Shown: positions 11,301 to 16,393, counted from the stretch's first letter. The stretch: 16,393 bases of DNA from Nocardia sp. (GCA_013361595.1 JABFXT010000421.1:1-16393); one strand, 5' to 3'. Notes: generated from the letters alone by a model not told the origin. Numbers and translations: made by a program.

Positions 11301-12663
11301 GATCGACGCGGCGCTGAGCCGGCATCCGGCGGTCGAGTTCTCCTACACCGCCGGGCATCGTACGGCCGCGGGCGCCACCGCCCTGGTGTCGTATGTGAAG
11401 GCCGGATCGGTCACCACGGCGGCCGAACTGACCGCGCATGTGTCCGAACTGGTGCCCAACTACATGGTTCCGCAGTCGATCATGCTGATCGACCGGCTGC
11501 CGCTGACCCCGGTGGGCAAACTCGACCGGGCCGCACTGCCCGAGCCGGTGTTCGCCACCGCCGAGGGATACCGGGCACCGGAAGGACCGGTGGAGGCCGC
11601 GCTGTGCGAGATCTTCGCCGAGGTGCTCGAGGTCGAACGGGTGGGCGCCGGGGACGGATTCTTCGAACTGGGTGGTAATTCGCTGCTCGCCACGAAGGTG
11701 GTCGCCCGGGCCCGGGAAGCCGGATACGAACTGCCGATGCAACTGTTGTTCGGCGAATCCACGCCGGCGGCGCTGGCCGCGCGGCTGGGCGACGGTACCG
11801 CCGCCGATGCCATGGCGATGGCACTCGCGCCACTGCTGCCGTTGCGCCCGGACACCGGCACCGGCCGGCCCCCGCTGTTCTGCGTGCATCCGGCGATCGG
11901 CCTGGCCTGGTGCTATGCCGGGCTGCTCGCCGAACTTCCCGCAGATCAGCCGGTCTACGGCCTGCAGGCGCCGCAGGCGAGCGGGAAACCCGGATTCGAT
12001 TCCATCGGTGCGGCGGCCGAGCAATACATCACCCATATCCGGACCGTGCAACCGCACGGGCCCTATCAGCTGCTCGGTTGGTCGCTGGGTGGTCTGATCG
12101 CCCATGAGATCGCCGTGCGGTTGCAGGCGGCCGGCGAGGAGGTCGCGCTGCTCGGCATGCTCGACAGCTACCGGCTCTCCGACGAACTGGCCGCCGACGC
12201 CGTGCCCACCGTCGCCGAGATCCTGGGCGAATTCGGTGGCGATCTCGTCGCCGACGGAGCCGAACCGACCCTGGCCGAGGCCGCCGAACTGCTGCGGTCC
12301 CGGCCGGGACCGTTCGCGGCGCTCACCCTGGAGCATCTGGAGCGCCTGTACGCAGGTTATGCCGACGGCACGGTCCAGGCCAACGGGTTCGGTCCGGGAG
12401 TGTTCGACGGTGACCTGCTGTTCTTCACCGCCGCGACCGACCCGGTGAACCTCGCCGCCGCGGACCGCGAACCCGGAGCCTGGCGGGCCTTCGTCACCGG
12501 CACGGTGCGCCCGCACGCTGTCGCCTGCACCCACGCGGAGATGACGACCCCGGAATCGCTGGCAGTGATCGGTCCGGTGCTCCGGGCGCATCTCGGTGAC
12601 CGGAAGCCGGCGGCGCACACACGATCACAGCCCGATGTCGAAACGAAGGAGAACGCTCAGTGA
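1..12663 (+). CDS. Non-ribosomal peptide synthetase, four modules plus thioesterase (5' end outside window)
   Basis: The frame is open from base 1 (reading T-V-S-L-R-R) to TGA at 12661, so the true start lies to the left and the GTG at 28 is only an internal codon; at least 4220 residues are encoded. The enzyme assembles a peptide on carrier domains in the cytoplasm. Domain order seen: C-terminal half of a condensation domain (1-about 480), A1, T1, C2, A2, T2, C3, A3, T3, C4, A4, T4, thioesterase. All four carrier domains have an intact GGNSL phosphopantetheine serine, all four adenylation domains have SGSTG and the motif A10 lysine, and C2-C4 have HHxxxDG. No epimerase, Cy, methyltransferase or reductase domain is present, so an all-L linear order is inferred unless upstream modules or trans enzymes add more. 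No MbtH-like gene is in the window. The downstream exporter genes overlap it and are probably co-transcribed. The product is not identified. Confidence 0.98.
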   Translation, partial: TVSLRRSAGVVSNVVPLRIRFETATTIEDVVRAVERQITGALRHQRYRHDDIRRDCGYDRDTRGFFGPMINIMLFSRPLRFAECDVTVHVLATGPVEDLSVNLYNGDGGRVHLDFEANPLLYSENEVETHHRRFLNFLDRFLTTEMGTAVRELPVLTDAEQRQVLHTWNDTATEVESGTLAGIFDAQVRRSPDTVALEFEGTSLTYGELDARANRLARLLIEAGAGPERVVGLCLRRSAELVVAMYAVVKTGAAYLPLDPEHPVARLEQIVARSRPVALLVADRDGLELPGNADLVPVDTVDLAGFAPEPVTDADRITALRDDHLAYLLFTSGSTGAPKGVGITHAAIVNRLRWMQHEYPLDRTDAVLQKTPATFDVSVWEFFWPLQTGARLVVARPDGHRDPAYLAGVIRERGITTAHFVPSMLSVFVTDTEVGDCVSLRRVFCSGEALPPATVRDFHTALPGPQLHNLYGPTEAAVDVTSWHCPAEAEVVPIGSPVWNTRTYVLDAALRPVAPGAVGELYLSGVQLARGYLGQAPLTAERFVADPFTPGARMYRTGDLARWRLDVADSGRGVLEYLGRTDFQVKIRGLRIELGEIESALLADTRVARAVCVAHRAAAGDQLAAYVVVRGDTDLDPAEIRAGLARSLPGYMVPATVTVLDELPLNSNGKIDRAALPAPGPTVRRGRTAPRNEVEEALATIFAELLNVPEVGIDDGFFELGGNSLVAARAVARINTALGTALTIRDLFEAGTIAELTDRFPVHELDLASPQLVPMTRPDRIPLSPAQQRLWILNRFAEHAAAYNMPLAVQLDGNLDIEALRAGLLDVLDRHESLRTTFPDSGEGPYQRIHPAAEAGRALEVIDASGVDITGPATEFVSRPFDLRTEFPVRVALYATDTDCHVLVLVLHHICGDGWSVAPLVRDLTAAVEARAAGRAPQWTPLPVQYADFALWQRELLGEESDPGSALSRQVTHWRAELAGLPDQLDLPLDRPRPVRRSTGGGRVSFTIPAGTRRAAAELAAARGASMFMVVHAALATLLARICGSTDIVIGTPIAGRTDPALDELVGMFVNTLVLRTEVDPGADFDRMLDIVRETDLNAFANADVPFERLVEVVNPERSGARHPLFQVMLSYDNAGELELALPGVRTEILPLDGAIAKFDLQLEVHDDNSGGELHAEIGYATDVFDERTVGAIARRFVAVLDAAVGDPRRPVGDIEVLERRERGNLVPLAGGPAEPPVLLADLFGRSAVRDPDGVAVRCRGIDTTYRELDERANQVARLLIEQGAGPETVVALAFPRGLDALTAVWAVAKTGAAYVPVDPGYPPERIAHMLTDSGARLAVTGPDQVPALAAVPGVVESWLVFGTPEFEKDCAAVSSAPVTDADRIAPLRTAHPAYLIYTSGSTGTPKAVVVTHGGLASFAAEQCYLFGVTPDSRTLHFSSPSFDASVLELLLGFACGATVVVAPPDIYGGGELADLLRTEAVTHAFVTPAALATVDPAGLDQLRAVMVGGEACSPELVATWADRYRMHNMYGPSEATVAATISGPMRPGRPVPLGHPVRGMRLLLLDSRLRPVPPGTPGELYVSGLGVARGYLGRYALTAARFVPNPHGRRGERMYRTGDLVVADRSGRLRFLGRADDQVKLRGFRIELSEIDHVLRGHPGVRSALTVVHTDAYARQRLAAYIVADAGLDPAAVRAAVRGQLPGYMVPDAVTVLPEFPTAPSGKLDRRALPEPVFLNAVATSRAPATEAERRVAEVFTEVLGCEVTGAEDGFFDLGGNSLLATRLVGALYERFGVDLPVRTVFEAPTVATLTEQLLRTPATTRVPLTAYDPRPQRLPLSLPQQRLWFLNRFAPESSAYNIAFVLDIEGTLDVPALRAALGDIVERHEVLRTVFPDDGAGAHQRILPAAWALPALELRDTDPAGAEAVLRESATAGFDLTAGTPLRATLLRTGADRYRLGVIVHHIAADGWSLAPLTRDLALAYQARLTGADPQWPPLPVQYADFGLWQREHLGDQNDADSLAARQLGYWREQLAGLPDELPLPYDRARPTEPEHTAGSVRRVVPEPVRRALAEVARGQGMSSFMLLRSALAVLLRSVTGGRDIAIGTPVAGRTDRRLDELVGMFVNTLVLRSAVDPAASFIELLRNDRDTELAALAHADIPFEQVVGALGHDPRATGRHPLFQVALTVQDTPVPTLELPGLSVDAAALDIARAKFDLELRAGDIGDGELEFVYADELFDAATVEILADRFVRVLSAIAARPTVAVGDIDTRTTTEREMLCPAYGPVPGVPRTLGALFGATALAHGPRPALYEDDTVLTYAELDRRANRLARALIRRGLGTGDKVALGLTRSADSVTAVLAIAKSGAAFVPVDPNYPAERVTHMLADSGCSVGITLTGHAERLRAAGGAGIDWMLLDSPAGRSEIGGETAGPVTDLDRIRPVRVGDPAYLIYTSGSTGKPKGVTATHGSLADLADEFRDRLAVNPAARILHFSSPSFDAAVLDLLLAIGAGAAMVIVPPEVYGGDELAELMTRAEVTHTFITPAALATIDHERWPLPALRGLMVGGEHLGPELVARWAPGRRMFNGYGPTETTVVVSVTPVAVDRPAELGGLIRGTRALVLDERLRPVPTGVPGELYLAGPGLARGYHERFGLTAARFVADPYGPAGARLYRTGDVVRWTPAGGLRYLGRSDNQVKMRGFRIELGEIAGALTAHPAVHFAHVAVRRIGDSDRLVAYVHPVDPTHRPEPEELRDHLNRRLPRHMVPAAFALLDEIPLTPVGKLDIAALPEPRALLTTARGRALGSDTERRVAAIMGDLVGTAITDADESFFDIGGNSLLATQLVGRLDAATGVRLPVRAVFAAPTVAELAARLDGETAGTGAALVRRERPARIPLSAAQQRLWFLNRYGGADGGAYNIPVVLRLRGPLDHAALRRALHLLQEQHETLRTVFPEIDGEPAQVVLDPPEAAVTVGAPVAGVADHGAAIERFIAPGFDLSAEIPLRAAIFVVAPDEHILVLVVHHIAMDGWSLEPLAADVAAAYRAIRLGADPRADPEQLQYVDYTLWQQEMLGDEADPAAPIRRQLDYWRTRLEGLPELLAVPADRPRPPVPSYRGGTVEQWVGAGVHRELRELAARHNVSLFMVLHAALAVLLHRVTGVGDIAVGTPVAGRGRPELDRMIGMFVNTLVLRTPVAHDARFTELLDTVRDTDLDAFGHADLPFERLVEVLNPVRSQAHHPLFQVMLSVRDEPVRALELPGLSIEAMDIDAGIAKFDLQFTLTESRTADRSPDGISVAVNYSGDLFDEPTAARLNRRLIRLLTAIAADPAVVVGDLELLEPEEWSALAPLRRADPDQPCTLAEVFAAAVDTDRQAVALAGAGVEVTYDALDRWSNRLARVLVGYGVGPETLVALGIPRTVESVATVLAVTKTGAAFVPVDPGYPAARITHMLSDSGAALGLTLAEYRDRLPDGVRWLALDDAEIREQVLRASSAPIGDVDRIAPLRMDNPAYVIYTSGSTGTPKGVVVTHRGLSNFAAETAQRFDVRPGSRILHFATPSFDAAMLDLLFALGGAATLVLTPPGVVGGADLARVLIAERITHAFITTAALATVDPEGITDFRHVLVGGEALPAEVVARWAPGRNLHNVYGPTETTIVTVMSPPLVPGGPIPIGEPIRGVAAMVLDARLRPAPLGVTGELYLAGGALARGYHDRPGLTAQRFVANPYGKPGERMYRTGDLVRIRTAANGGPGDIEYVGRTDHQVKIRGFRIELGEIDAALSRHPAVEFSYTAGHRTAAGATALVSYVKAGSVTTAAELTAHVSELVPNYMVPQSIMLIDRLPLTPVGKLDRAALPEPVFATAEGYRAPEGPVEAALCEIFAEVLEVERVGAGDGFFELGGNSLLATKVVARAREAGYELPMQLLFGESTPAALAARLGDGTAADAMAMALAPLLPLRPDTGTGRPPLFCVHPAIGLAWCYAGLLAELPADQPVYGLQAPQASGKPGFDSIGAAAEQYITHIRTVQPHGPYQLLGWSLGGLIAHEIAVRLQAAGEEVALLGMLDSYRLSDELAADAVPTVAEILGEFGGDLVADGAEPTLAEAAELLRSRPGPFAALTLEHLERLYAGYADGTVQANGFGPGVFDGDLLFFTAATDPVNLAAADREPGAWRAFVTGTVRPHAVACTHAEMTTPESLAVIGPVLRAHLGDRKPAAHTRSQPDVETKENAQ
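2320..5480 (+). other. NRPS module 2: C-A-T, unassigned aliphatic-like specificity
   Basis: C2 opens with [10 protein letters not shown] at about 2344 and has HHICGDG at 2722-2742, the pattern of an LCL-type condensing domain; I see no dual C/E signature. A2 runs from about 3718 to 5190, with [12 protein letters not shown] at 4192-4227, where the usual PKG glycine is alanine (4222). Pocket residues: D (4330), A (4333), L (4342), F (4456), M (4519), G (4525), M (4588), V (4612), A (4615), K (5170). The nearest code I can recall is the Leu type DAWFLGNVVK, with about six of ten positions shared, so a branched or aliphatic residue is a guess. The T2 serine is at 5335. Confidence 0.9.
5480..8640 (+). 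other. NRPS module 3: C-A-T, unassigned aliphatic-like specificity
   Basis: C3 opens with [12 protein letters not shown] near 5509 and has HHIAADG at 5887-5907. A3 runs from about 6877 to 8360, with [11 protein letters not shown] at 7351-7383. Pocket residues: D (7489), A (7492), L (7501), F (7615), M (7684), G (7690), G (7753), V (7777), V (7780), K (8338), i.e. DALFMGGVVK. Seven of the ten equal the Leu-type DAWFLGNVVK, which favours a branched-chain aliphatic residue without proving it. The T3 serine is at 8503 in IGGNSL. The C3 and T3 landmarks lie 3165-3168 bp after those of module 2. Confidence 0.9.
8640..11800 (+). other. NRPS module 4: C-A-T, unassigned aliphatic-like specificity
   Basis: C4 opens with [12 protein letters not shown] near 8674 and has HHIAMDG at 9055-9075. 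A4 runs from about 10045 to 11540, with [11 protein letters not shown] at 10525-10557. Pocket residues: D (10663), A (10666), L (10675), F (10789), L (10852), G (10858), V (10921), I (10945), V (10948), K (11518), i.e. DALFLGVIVK, again closest to Leu/Ile-type codes among those I remember. The segment after the pocket phenylalanine reads ITTAAL, where A2 and A3 have (V/I)TPAAL. The T4 serine is at 11680. T4's third helix ([12 protein letters not shown]) differs from the F(E/A)APTVA form of T2 and T3, as may suit a carrier that faces a thioesterase rather than a C domain. Confidence 0.9.
11830..12615 (+). other. NRPS C-terminal type I thioesterase domain (peptide release)
   Basis: This alpha/beta hydrolase domain takes the finished peptide from T4 and releases it by hydrolysis or by cyclisation. 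The entry strand and oxyanion region read [10 protein letters not shown] (about 11872-11901). The nucleophile is the serine of GWSLGG (codon 12082), the acidic residue is probably Asp in GMLDSY (12163), and the histidine is in CTHAEM (12532). The GWSLGG context and the following [10 protein letters not shown] strand resemble the EntF thioesterase, which makes a lactone through serine hydroxyls. Whether this one cyclises cannot be told from sequence alone. The last 20 or so residues are polar and include the ribosome-binding site of the next gene. Confidence 0.93.
12646..12651 (+). promoter_or_regulatory. Ribosome-binding site of the ABC ATPase gene
   Basis: AAGGAG lies 8 bases before the GTG at 12660 and inside the last codons of the synthetase gene. 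It fixes the ATPase start at the GTG that overlaps the NRPS stop codon. Confidence 0.8.
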
Positions 12664-13649
12664 AGCCCGCGGTGCAGATCACCGGTCTGGTGAAGAACTA
12701 CGGCCGGGTCCGCGTTTTGGACGAGGTCGATCTCGAAATTCCCGAAGGTACGGTGATGGGGCTGCTCGGCCCCAACGGCGCGGGTAAGACCACCGCCGTC
12801 CGGATCGTCACCACCCTGCTGCGGCCCAACGCCGGATCCGTCCACGTCGCGAATGTCGACGTCCTGCACGACCCGGCGGCGGCACGCAAACTCATCGGCC
12901 TGTCCGGTCAGTACGCGGCGGTGGACGCCAATCTCACCGGCTACGAGAATCTGCGGATGGTCGCGCGGCTCTACGGGATGTCGCGTGAGCGCGCCGTCGC
13001 CCGGGCTCGGGAACTGCTCGGCGAATTCGGGCTCGAGGACGCCGCGGACCGCCGGGCCGGAACCTACTCCGGCGGCATGACCCGGCGTCTCGATCTGGCC
13101 GGTGCCCTGGTCGCGCGGCCGCCCGTGGTGGTGCTGGACGAACCGACCACCGGGCTGGACCCGCGCGCCCGCAACGATATGTGGCGGGTGATCGGCGAAC
13201 TCGTCCGGGACGGCACCACGGTTCTGCTGACCACCCAGTACCTCGAGGAAGCCGATCGGCTCGCCGATCAGATCACGGTGATCGACAAGGGCCGGGTCAT
13301 CGCCCGCGGTTCCGCGGACGAACTCAAATCCTCGATCGGCGGCGACCGGCTCACCGTCACTTTGAGCCCCGGCCAGGACCCGGCGCCCGCCTTGCGGGTC
13401 CTCGCCGAGATCGGCATCGGTGAACCCGCGCACGAGGCGAGTGCCGGCGAAGTATCGGTGGTGGTGGCCGACGGTTCCCGCACCATGGTTCAAGCGCTGC
13501 GCCGGCTCGATGACGCAGATGTGAATGTCGTCGACGCCCGGGTACACCGGCCCAGCCTCGACGACGTCTTCCTGTCCATCACCGGCTCGCCGGCGCTGCC
13601 GGACGCCGAGCCGGAAACCAGTGACGTACCCGAGGAGATCATGTCGTGA
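12660..13649 (+). CDS. DrrA-type ABC transporter ATP-binding protein
   Basis: This 329-residue nucleotide-binding subunit should power an ABC-2 exporter together with the next gene. Visible motifs: Walker [10 protein letters not shown] with its Lys at residue 43, signature YSGGM at about residues 136-140, and Walker [13 protein letters not shown] with D160 and E161. The switch position is Gln193 in TTQYLEEAD where most ABC ATPases have His; this substitution is usual in the DrrA daunorubicin-resistance family. The C-terminal hundred residues match the extra domain (DUF4162 type) of that family. The GTG start overlaps the NRPS stop as GTGA and has a good ribosome-binding site, so translational coupling is likely. 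Context suggests export of the NRPS product or self-protection; the substrate is inferred, not shown. Length is normal for the family. Confidence 0.95.
   Translation: MKPAVQITGLVKNYGRVRVLDEVDLEIPEGTVMGLLGPNGAGKTTAVRIVTTLLRPNAGSVHVANVDVLHDPAAARKLIGLSGQYAAVDANLTGYENLRMVARLYGMSRERAVARARELLGEFGLEDAADRRAGTYSGGMTRRLDLAGALVARPPVVVLDEPTTGLDPRARNDMWRVIGELVRDGTTVLLTTQYLEEADRLADQITVIDKGRVIARGSADELKSSIGGDRLTVTLSPGQDPAPALRVLAEIGIGEPAHEASAGEVSVVVADGSRTMVQALRRLDDADVNVVDARVHRPSLDDVFLSITGSPALPDAEPETSDVPEEIMS
13632..13637 (+). promoter_or_regulatory. Ribosome-binding site of the ABC permease gene
   Basis: GAGGAG lies 8 bases before the GTG at 13646, inside the end of the ATPase gene. It supports the GTG that overlaps the ATPase stop over the downstream in-frame candidates. 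Confidence 0.75.
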
Positions 13650-14551
13650 GCACCGCAGAAGTCGCGGTCGAATCCGAAACCACCAGCCCGACCGATGAGA
13701 CGGAGGCGGACCTGTCACACGCGACCGGCTCCCACCGGATTCCGAAGTCCAGCGAACCCCGATTCCGGTTCTTCCGGGACAGCGCGATCGTGGCGCACCG
13801 CAATCTGCTCACCATCATGCGAGTGCCGACACTGCTGGTCACGGCCACGGTGCAGCCGCTGATGTTCGTCTTCCTGTTCGCCTATGTTTTCGGTGCCTCA
13901 CTGGGCGGTGGCGAGTACCGGGAGTTCCTCATCGCCGGGATCATGGCCCAGACCGTCGCGTTCAGTGCCGCGTTCACCACCGTCGGACTCGCCGGTGATC
14001 TGGAGAAGGGCATCATCGACCGGATGCGTTCGCTGCCCATGTCGCGGCTGGCGGTGCTGATGGGGCGCACGCTGTCGGATCTGGTGGTGAGCATGGTCAG
14101 CCTGCTGGTGATGACAGTGTGCGGGTACATCGTCGGCTGGAGTATCAACGGAAGTCTGGCCGATGCCGTACTCGCCTACGGGGTGATCCTGCTGTTCGCG
14201 TTCGCCATGTCGTGGGTCGGTGCGCTCACCGGCCTGCTCGCCCCGAACGTCGAGGTCGCCCAGAGCGCCGGACTGATCTGGTTGTTCCCGTTGTCGTTCA
14301 TCTCGTCCGCGTTCATCTCGGCCCAGACCCTGCCCGGTCCGCTGGCCACCATCGCCGAATGGAATCCGATCACCGCGGTCGCGGCGACCGGCCGGAAACT
14401 GTTCGACAACAGCGCGCCGCCGACCTTTCTCCCGGCGACCGGCTGGCCGGCCGTGCACTGCGTCGAATACGCGGTCATCTGCTCGGGGGTGATTCTGCTG
14501 ATCGCCATGCCGTTGGCGCTGCTGCAGTACCGCCGGGTGGCCAGTCACTGA
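13646..14551 (+). CDS. DrrB-type ABC-2 transporter permease
   Basis: This 301-residue membrane subunit is the partner of the preceding ATPase. It has about six hydrophobic segments, beginning near TLLVTATVQPLMFVFLFAY (around residues 62-80) and ending with VILLIAMPLALL before the C-terminus. Family features seen: FLIAGIMAQT, the EKGIIDRMRSLPMSR cytoplasmic loop, and PLSFISSAFI plus EWNPITAV in the C-terminal half. The GTG start overlaps the ATPase stop as GTGA, with a ribosome-binding site 8 bases upstream. The first 45 or so residues form a polar tail rich in Ser, Thr and Glu before the membrane part, longer than I expect for DrrB. A later start would shorten it, but the ribosome-binding site favours the long form. 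It is the last gene of the operon, with a strong hairpin 12 bases after its stop. Confidence 0.94.
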   Translation: MSTAEVAVESETTSPTDETEADLSHATGSHRIPKSSEPRFRFFRDSAIVAHRNLLTIMRVPTLLVTATVQPLMFVFLFAYVFGASLGGGEYREFLIAGIMAQTVAFSAAFTTVGLAGDLEKGIIDRMRSLPMSRLAVLMGRTLSDLVVSMVSLLVMTVCGYIVGWSINGSLADAVLAYGVILLFAFAMSWVGALTGLLAPNVEVAQSAGLIWLFPLSFISSAFISAQTLPGPLATIAEWNPITAVAATGRKLFDNSAPPTFLPATGWPAVHCVEYAVICSGVILLIAMPLALLQYRRVASH

Positions 14552-14562
14552 GCTCGGCCACG

Positions 14563-14608
14563 ACGAAAGGCCGTGCCCGCCGGATCTCCGGCGGGCACGG
14601 CCTTTCGT
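14563..14608. terminator. Bidirectional hairpin terminator between the exporter operon and rbpA
   Basis: Arms 14563-14584 and 14587-14608 are perfectly complementary over 22 bp, leaving a 2-base centre (a 4-base loop in practice). The outer stem is AAAGG/CCTTT, which gives a short T run on either strand. It lies 12 bases after the permease stop and 25 bases beyond the rbpA stop on the other strand, so it can end both convergent transcripts. Confidence 0.9.
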
Positions 14609-14632
14609 TCTGTGTGCGAACTATCCGGACGC

Positions 14633-14968
14633 TCAGCCCCGGCGACGGGTCTTGAGCAGTTCCAGCCGCTCCTTCAGCAATTCCTCGAGTTCCTCTTTGC
14701 TCCGCCGCTCCAGCAGCATGTCCCAATGTGTACGCGGCGGCTTCACCTTCTTCGCCTCCTGCGTGGTGCCTTCGATCAGCACGCCCTCCTGGCCGTTTCG
14801 GCACAACCAGGTCGGCGGGATCTCGGCGTCGTCGGCGAACGGGACGTCGAACTCTTCACCATTGTCGGTCCGGTACCGGGCGATCCGGCGGGGTGCCAGA
14901 TCATGGTCGCGGTCGGTTTCGTAGCTCACCGCTCCGAGCCGGCTGCCCCGGAGTACGCGATCTGCCAT
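14633..14968 (-). CDS. rbpA: RNA polymerase-binding protein RbpA
   Basis: This 111-residue actinobacterial factor binds RNA polymerase and group 1/2 sigma factors and helps open-complex formation. By the M. tuberculosis numbering the parts are an N-terminal tail (1-25), a beta-barrel core (26-71, with the single Cys56 in TWLCRNG), a basic linker (72-79, KKVKPPRT region) and the helical sigma-interaction domain (80-111), including Arg88 and Arg89. The start at 14968 is chosen because MADRVLRGSRLGAVSYETDR is the conserved N-terminus and GAGAGGA (14978-14984) lies 9 bases upstream; the frame stays open to 15085, but that extension is not conserved-looking. Only one cysteine is present, so the zinc site described for the Streptomyces protein is absent, as in mycobacteria. 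It is a housekeeping gene, convergent with the biosynthetic operon and divergent from the small Cys-rich gene. Confidence 0.98.
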   Translation of the reverse strand: MADRVLRGSRLGAVSYETDRDHDLAPRRIARYRTDNGEEFDVPFADDAEIPPTWLCRNGQEGVLIEGTTQEAKKVKPPRTHWDMLLERRSKEELEELLKERLELLKTRRRG

Positions 14969-15033
14969 CTGTACAGGTCCTCTCTGTGTTGTCGGCGCGT
15001 TGCCGCGCGCGGGCTCGCAGTTCCCGGCCGTCG

Positions 15034-15051
15034 GCTCCGATGATCCGGAGC
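15034..15051 (-). repeat. Small inverted repeat in the probable rbpA leader
   Basis: GCTCCG and CGGAGC are 6-bp arms around a 6-base centre, ATGATC. The element lies 66 to 83 bases upstream of the rbpA start. It could form a weak hairpin in the leader RNA or act as a DNA site; no function can be assigned. Confidence 0.4.
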
Positions 15052-15082
15052 GGAAACACCTGTGGTGTATCCACTGCGCGGG

Positions 15083-15113
15083 CACCGGAACCCGTACCGG
15101 GCGCGAACCGGTG
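15083..15113. repeat. Spaced inverted repeat CACCGG/CCGGTG
   Basis: The 6-bp arms CACCGG (15083-15088) and CCGGTG (15108-15113) are separated by 19 bases. In GC-rich DNA this could be chance, so it is noted only as a weak candidate site. Confidence 0.25.
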
Positions 15114-15217
15114 GGTTGACCCCTGTGGTTCTGCTACCGCTTCCTCGTGGGTCGCGTTTCGCCGGCCGTTGTCGTCCGCCGACCGTTCGGGTCACATGCG
15201 CGGGCCGTTCGCTGTGC

Positions 15218-15236
15218 CACGAATCGTGGATTCGTG
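15218..15236. repeat. 19-bp dyad, candidate operator or hairpin
   Basis: CACGAATC, a GTG centre and GATTCGTG form perfect 8-bp arms around 3 bases. It is less GC-rich than the surrounding DNA and lies in the middle of the divergent intergenic region, 156 bases before the small Cys-rich gene and 250 bases before rbpA. The form fits a binding site for a dimeric regulator; a tight RNA hairpin is also possible. Confidence 0.5.
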
Positions 15237-15377
15237 CCGGTCCAGGCCGTGCGCCCTGTTCTTGTCAACGTTCGTGAGGGTCTTTCCGTTCCCAGTTCGG
15301 GAGAGCCTTGTAATTGTACGGGGTTCCGCGAACGGGGTTGCGCGGTGTGCGGTGTGTGCTGCTGCGAGAGTGCCTAT

Positions 15378-15383
15378 TAGGGT
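15378..15383 (+). promoter_or_regulatory. Candidate -10 box (TAGGGT) for a leaderless transcript
   Basis: TAGGGT fits the actinobacterial TANNNT -10 form, and its last base is 8 bases before the ATG at 15392, so transcription would begin at or within two bases of the start codon. No clear Shine-Dalgarno sequence precedes this ATG, which agrees with leaderless translation. No clear -35 box was found. Confidence 0.5.
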
Positions 15384-15391
15384 GTCGGGTC

Positions 15392-15715
15392 ATGTCGCGC
15401 CGGTTGGAGTCGTGCCTGTGGTGTGGTCGGGAGATAGTGGATGCGGAGGCAGGGCGGCGGCGCCGCTACTGCCGCCAATCCTGCCGTCAGCGTGCCTATG
15501 AGCACCGCAACAATGTGAAGGGCACTGGGATCCCCGCCGAGTCGGTCGTCCTCAGTGCCGCCGAGGCCACCGCGCTGGCCGACCGCTGGTTCGCCGCGCG
15601 TTGCGCCGCCGAGGATGTGGCCACGGCGGTGGACGAGGGGGCCGGGCGAGATGAGCTCGCCCGGCTCAGCGCGGTTCTGCTCGAACTCGCCCGGGACGCG
15701 GAACGGTTGCGCTGA
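15392..15715 (+). CDS. Small putative zinc-binding protein (CxxC...CxxxC), unknown function
   Basis: This 107-residue protein has a compact N-terminal cysteine cluster, C8-x2-C11-x15-C27-x3-C31, with the sequence CLWCG followed by YCRQSCRQRAYEHR. Two cysteine pairs next to a very basic stretch (RRRR at 22-25) suggest a small zinc-binding, possibly nucleic-acid-binding knuckle. The rest, from about residue 50, is Ala/Glu/Leu/Arg-rich and probably two helices. I recognise the general pattern of actinobacterial hypothetical proteins but no named family. ATG 15392 is chosen because the conserved-looking part begins there and a -10 box sits just upstream; the frame extends back to 15314, but that sequence looks non-coding. 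It diverges from rbpA, and its 3' end overlaps the convergent membrane-protein gene by 50 bases. Confidence 0.78.
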   Translation: MSRRLESCLWCGREIVDAEAGRRRRYCRQSCRQRAYEHRNNVKGTGIPAESVVLSAAEATALADRWFAARCAAEDVATAVDEGAGRDELARLSAVLLELARDAERLR

Positions 15716-16393
15716 CCTGGGCCGAATCGTGCTGTAGGACCGGTTGCGAGGCCGGCCCGGGCGCCGGCACCGGGGTGGACCGCAGGATCGCGGTGGTGAA
15801 ACCCGTGACCAGTACACCCAGGCCGAGCACCGTGAGCAGGGTGGCGGTATCGGGGTGGACGAGCGACTGGCCGCGCATCGCCTGCCAGAACGTGATCGCC
15901 TGCAACCCACCCCAGCCGAGGATTACCACCCCGATCAGCCGGCTGCGGGTACGGGCCGGGCGCAGCCGGGGGTAGCGCGCCGCGCACCATATCAGGAGCA
16001 CCACCGCGGCCAAAACCACCTGGATTCCGTGCAGACCGACGAAATGCGGGATGCGCAGATCCCCGCCCACGGTGCTCCAGTGGGTGATCGGCATACCCGC
16101 GACGGCGTCGGGTGCGCCGATGTCCTGTCGGGTTCCGGCGTCGACGACGGTGTGCCCGGCGGCCAGTTCGACCAGGCGGCCGTCCGCGGTGCGGGTGAGC
16201 TGGGTGCCGGTGAATCCCATGAGGTAGCCCAGCGCCATCGAGACCACCGCCATGGCCAGTCCGCCGCGAATGGCCCAGACCGTCGGCCGATCCGCGCCCG
16301 GACGTATCGAAACGATCACGGCGATCAACAGATTCGCGAGGAACAGTCCCGGCACGCCGGAGGCGAACACCTTCTGCCCGATCTCGTTGACCG
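15666..16393 (-). CDS. Multi-pass membrane protein of unknown function (5' end outside window)
   Basis: The frame is open to the right edge (reading V-N-E-I-G-Q-K before a GTG codon at 16370), so the gene probably starts beyond the window; the GTG at 16370 is an alternative start giving 234 residues. About five membrane segments are visible: LFLANLLIAVIVSI, the GGLAMAVVSMALGYLMGF region, VGLHGIQVVLAAVVLLIW, LIGVVILGWGGLQAITF, and TLLTVLGLGVLVTGFTTAIL. Between the second and third is a polar loop of about 55 residues, followed by the distinctive IPHFVGLHGIQ, whose two histidines could be functional. The C-terminal 35 residues are polar and rich in Pro, Gln and Arg. I do not recognise a named family. 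Its end overlaps the convergent Cys-rich gene by 50 bases. Confidence 0.8.
   Translation of the reverse strand, partial: VNEIGQKVFASGVPGLFLANLLIAVIVSIRPGADRPTVWAIRGGLAMAVVSMALGYLMGFTGTQLTRTADGRLVELAAGHTVVDAGTRQDIGAPDAVAGMPITHWSTVGGDLRIPHFVGLHGIQVVLAAVVLLIWCAARYPRLRPARTRSRLIGVVILGWGGLQAITFWQAMRGQSLVHPDTATLLTVLGLGVLVTGFTTAILRSTPVPAPGPASQPVLQHDSAQVSATVPRPGRVRAEPR

Larger units (their letters stand above)
14969..15391. other. Divergent intergenic region between rbpA and the Cys-rich small gene
   Basis: These 423 bases hold no convincing gene: the open frames are arginine- and proline-rich shadows or unsupported extensions of the flanking genes. It must contain the rbpA promoter and leader, but I find no clear -35/-10 pair on the minus strand. 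It holds three inverted repeats (listed separately), the rbpA ribosome-binding site at 14978-14984 and a probable -10 box for the plus-strand gene at 15378-15383. The stretch from about 15255 to 15330 is richer in T than its surroundings. Confidence 0.7.

Noticed and set aside
2300-11800. Hidden epimerase or dual C/E domains that would give D-residues
   Set aside because: No extra domain fits between any T and the next C domain. The carrier motifs are GGNSL rather than GGDSI, and the C domains lack the extra N-terminal HHxxxxGD motif of dual enzymes.
3424-12618. Two very long open frames on the minus strand (about 1324 and 1734 codons) opposite the NRPS
   Set aside because: They mirror the NRPS codon pattern in GC-rich DNA, are low in complexity (rich in Arg, Gly, Gln, His, Asp), repeat with the modules and show no domain. 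They are shadows.
13230-13250. Gln instead of His at the switch position of the ABC ATPase as a sign of inactivity
   Set aside because: TTQYLEEAD is the normal form in the DrrA family, so this is a family trait rather than a defect.
14969-15085. N-terminal extension of RbpA to 15085
   Set aside because: The 39 extra residues do not look like RbpA. The conserved start MADRVLRGS has its own ribosome-binding site, and the normal length of 111 residues fits the family.
15263-15268. TTGACA on the minus strand as a -35 box for rbpA
   Set aside because: No TANNNT or similar -10 lies 16-18 bases downstream on that strand, and the site is about 300 bases from the gene.
14728-15501. Plus-strand open frame of 257 codons across rbpA and the intergenic region
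   Set aside because: Its composition is Arg/Ser/Pro/Val-rich with no recognisable motif. It runs antisense to rbpA and overlaps the Cys-rich gene in another frame.

Overview
This window looks like high-GC actinobacterial DNA, most probably from the Mycobacteriales and possibly Nocardia or a close relative. The basis is the strong G/C bias at third codon positions, an rbpA gene (an actinobacterial RNA polymerase factor) whose protein is nearly the mycobacterial sequence, and the style of the peptide synthetase. The genus is an inference; no rRNA is present.

Bases 1-14551 are the 3' part of a biosynthetic operon. One giant non-ribosomal peptide synthetase (NRPS) reading frame fills 1-12663 and is cut by the left edge inside a condensation (C) domain. 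Its order is (C, partial)-A-T / C-A-T / C-A-T / C-A-T / TE: four amino-acid modules and a release thioesterase, with no epimerase, methyltransferase or cyclisation domain. The first adenylation domain has a ten-residue pocket matching the serine code of EntF. Modules 2-4 form a near-regular 3.17 kb tandem array. Their pockets are close to one another (D-A-L-F-M/L-G-x-V/I-x-K) and do not match a code I can name; they resemble branched-chain aliphatic codes. The inferred product is an N-capped Ser-X-X-X peptide or depsipeptide. The EntF-like start suggests an aryl or acyl cap, possibly of siderophore type, but the genes that would settle this lie to the left.

Two genes follow with GTGA overlaps and good ribosome-binding sites: a DrrA-type ABC ATPase (12660-13649) and a DrrB-type ABC-2 permease (13646-14551). 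They probably form the exporter or self-resistance pump for the peptide. A 22-bp perfect hairpin at 14563-14608 closes the operon and lies tail-to-tail against rbpA.

Bases 14633-16393 look like ordinary chromosome: rbpA (minus strand), a 423-bp divergent intergenic region with several dyad symmetries, a small CxxC/CxxxC protein that is probably leaderless (plus strand), and a multi-pass membrane protein of unknown function (minus strand) that runs off the right edge. The biosynthetic operon therefore ends right beside a housekeeping transcription gene. I see no tRNA, rRNA, CRISPR array, insertion sequence or attachment site.
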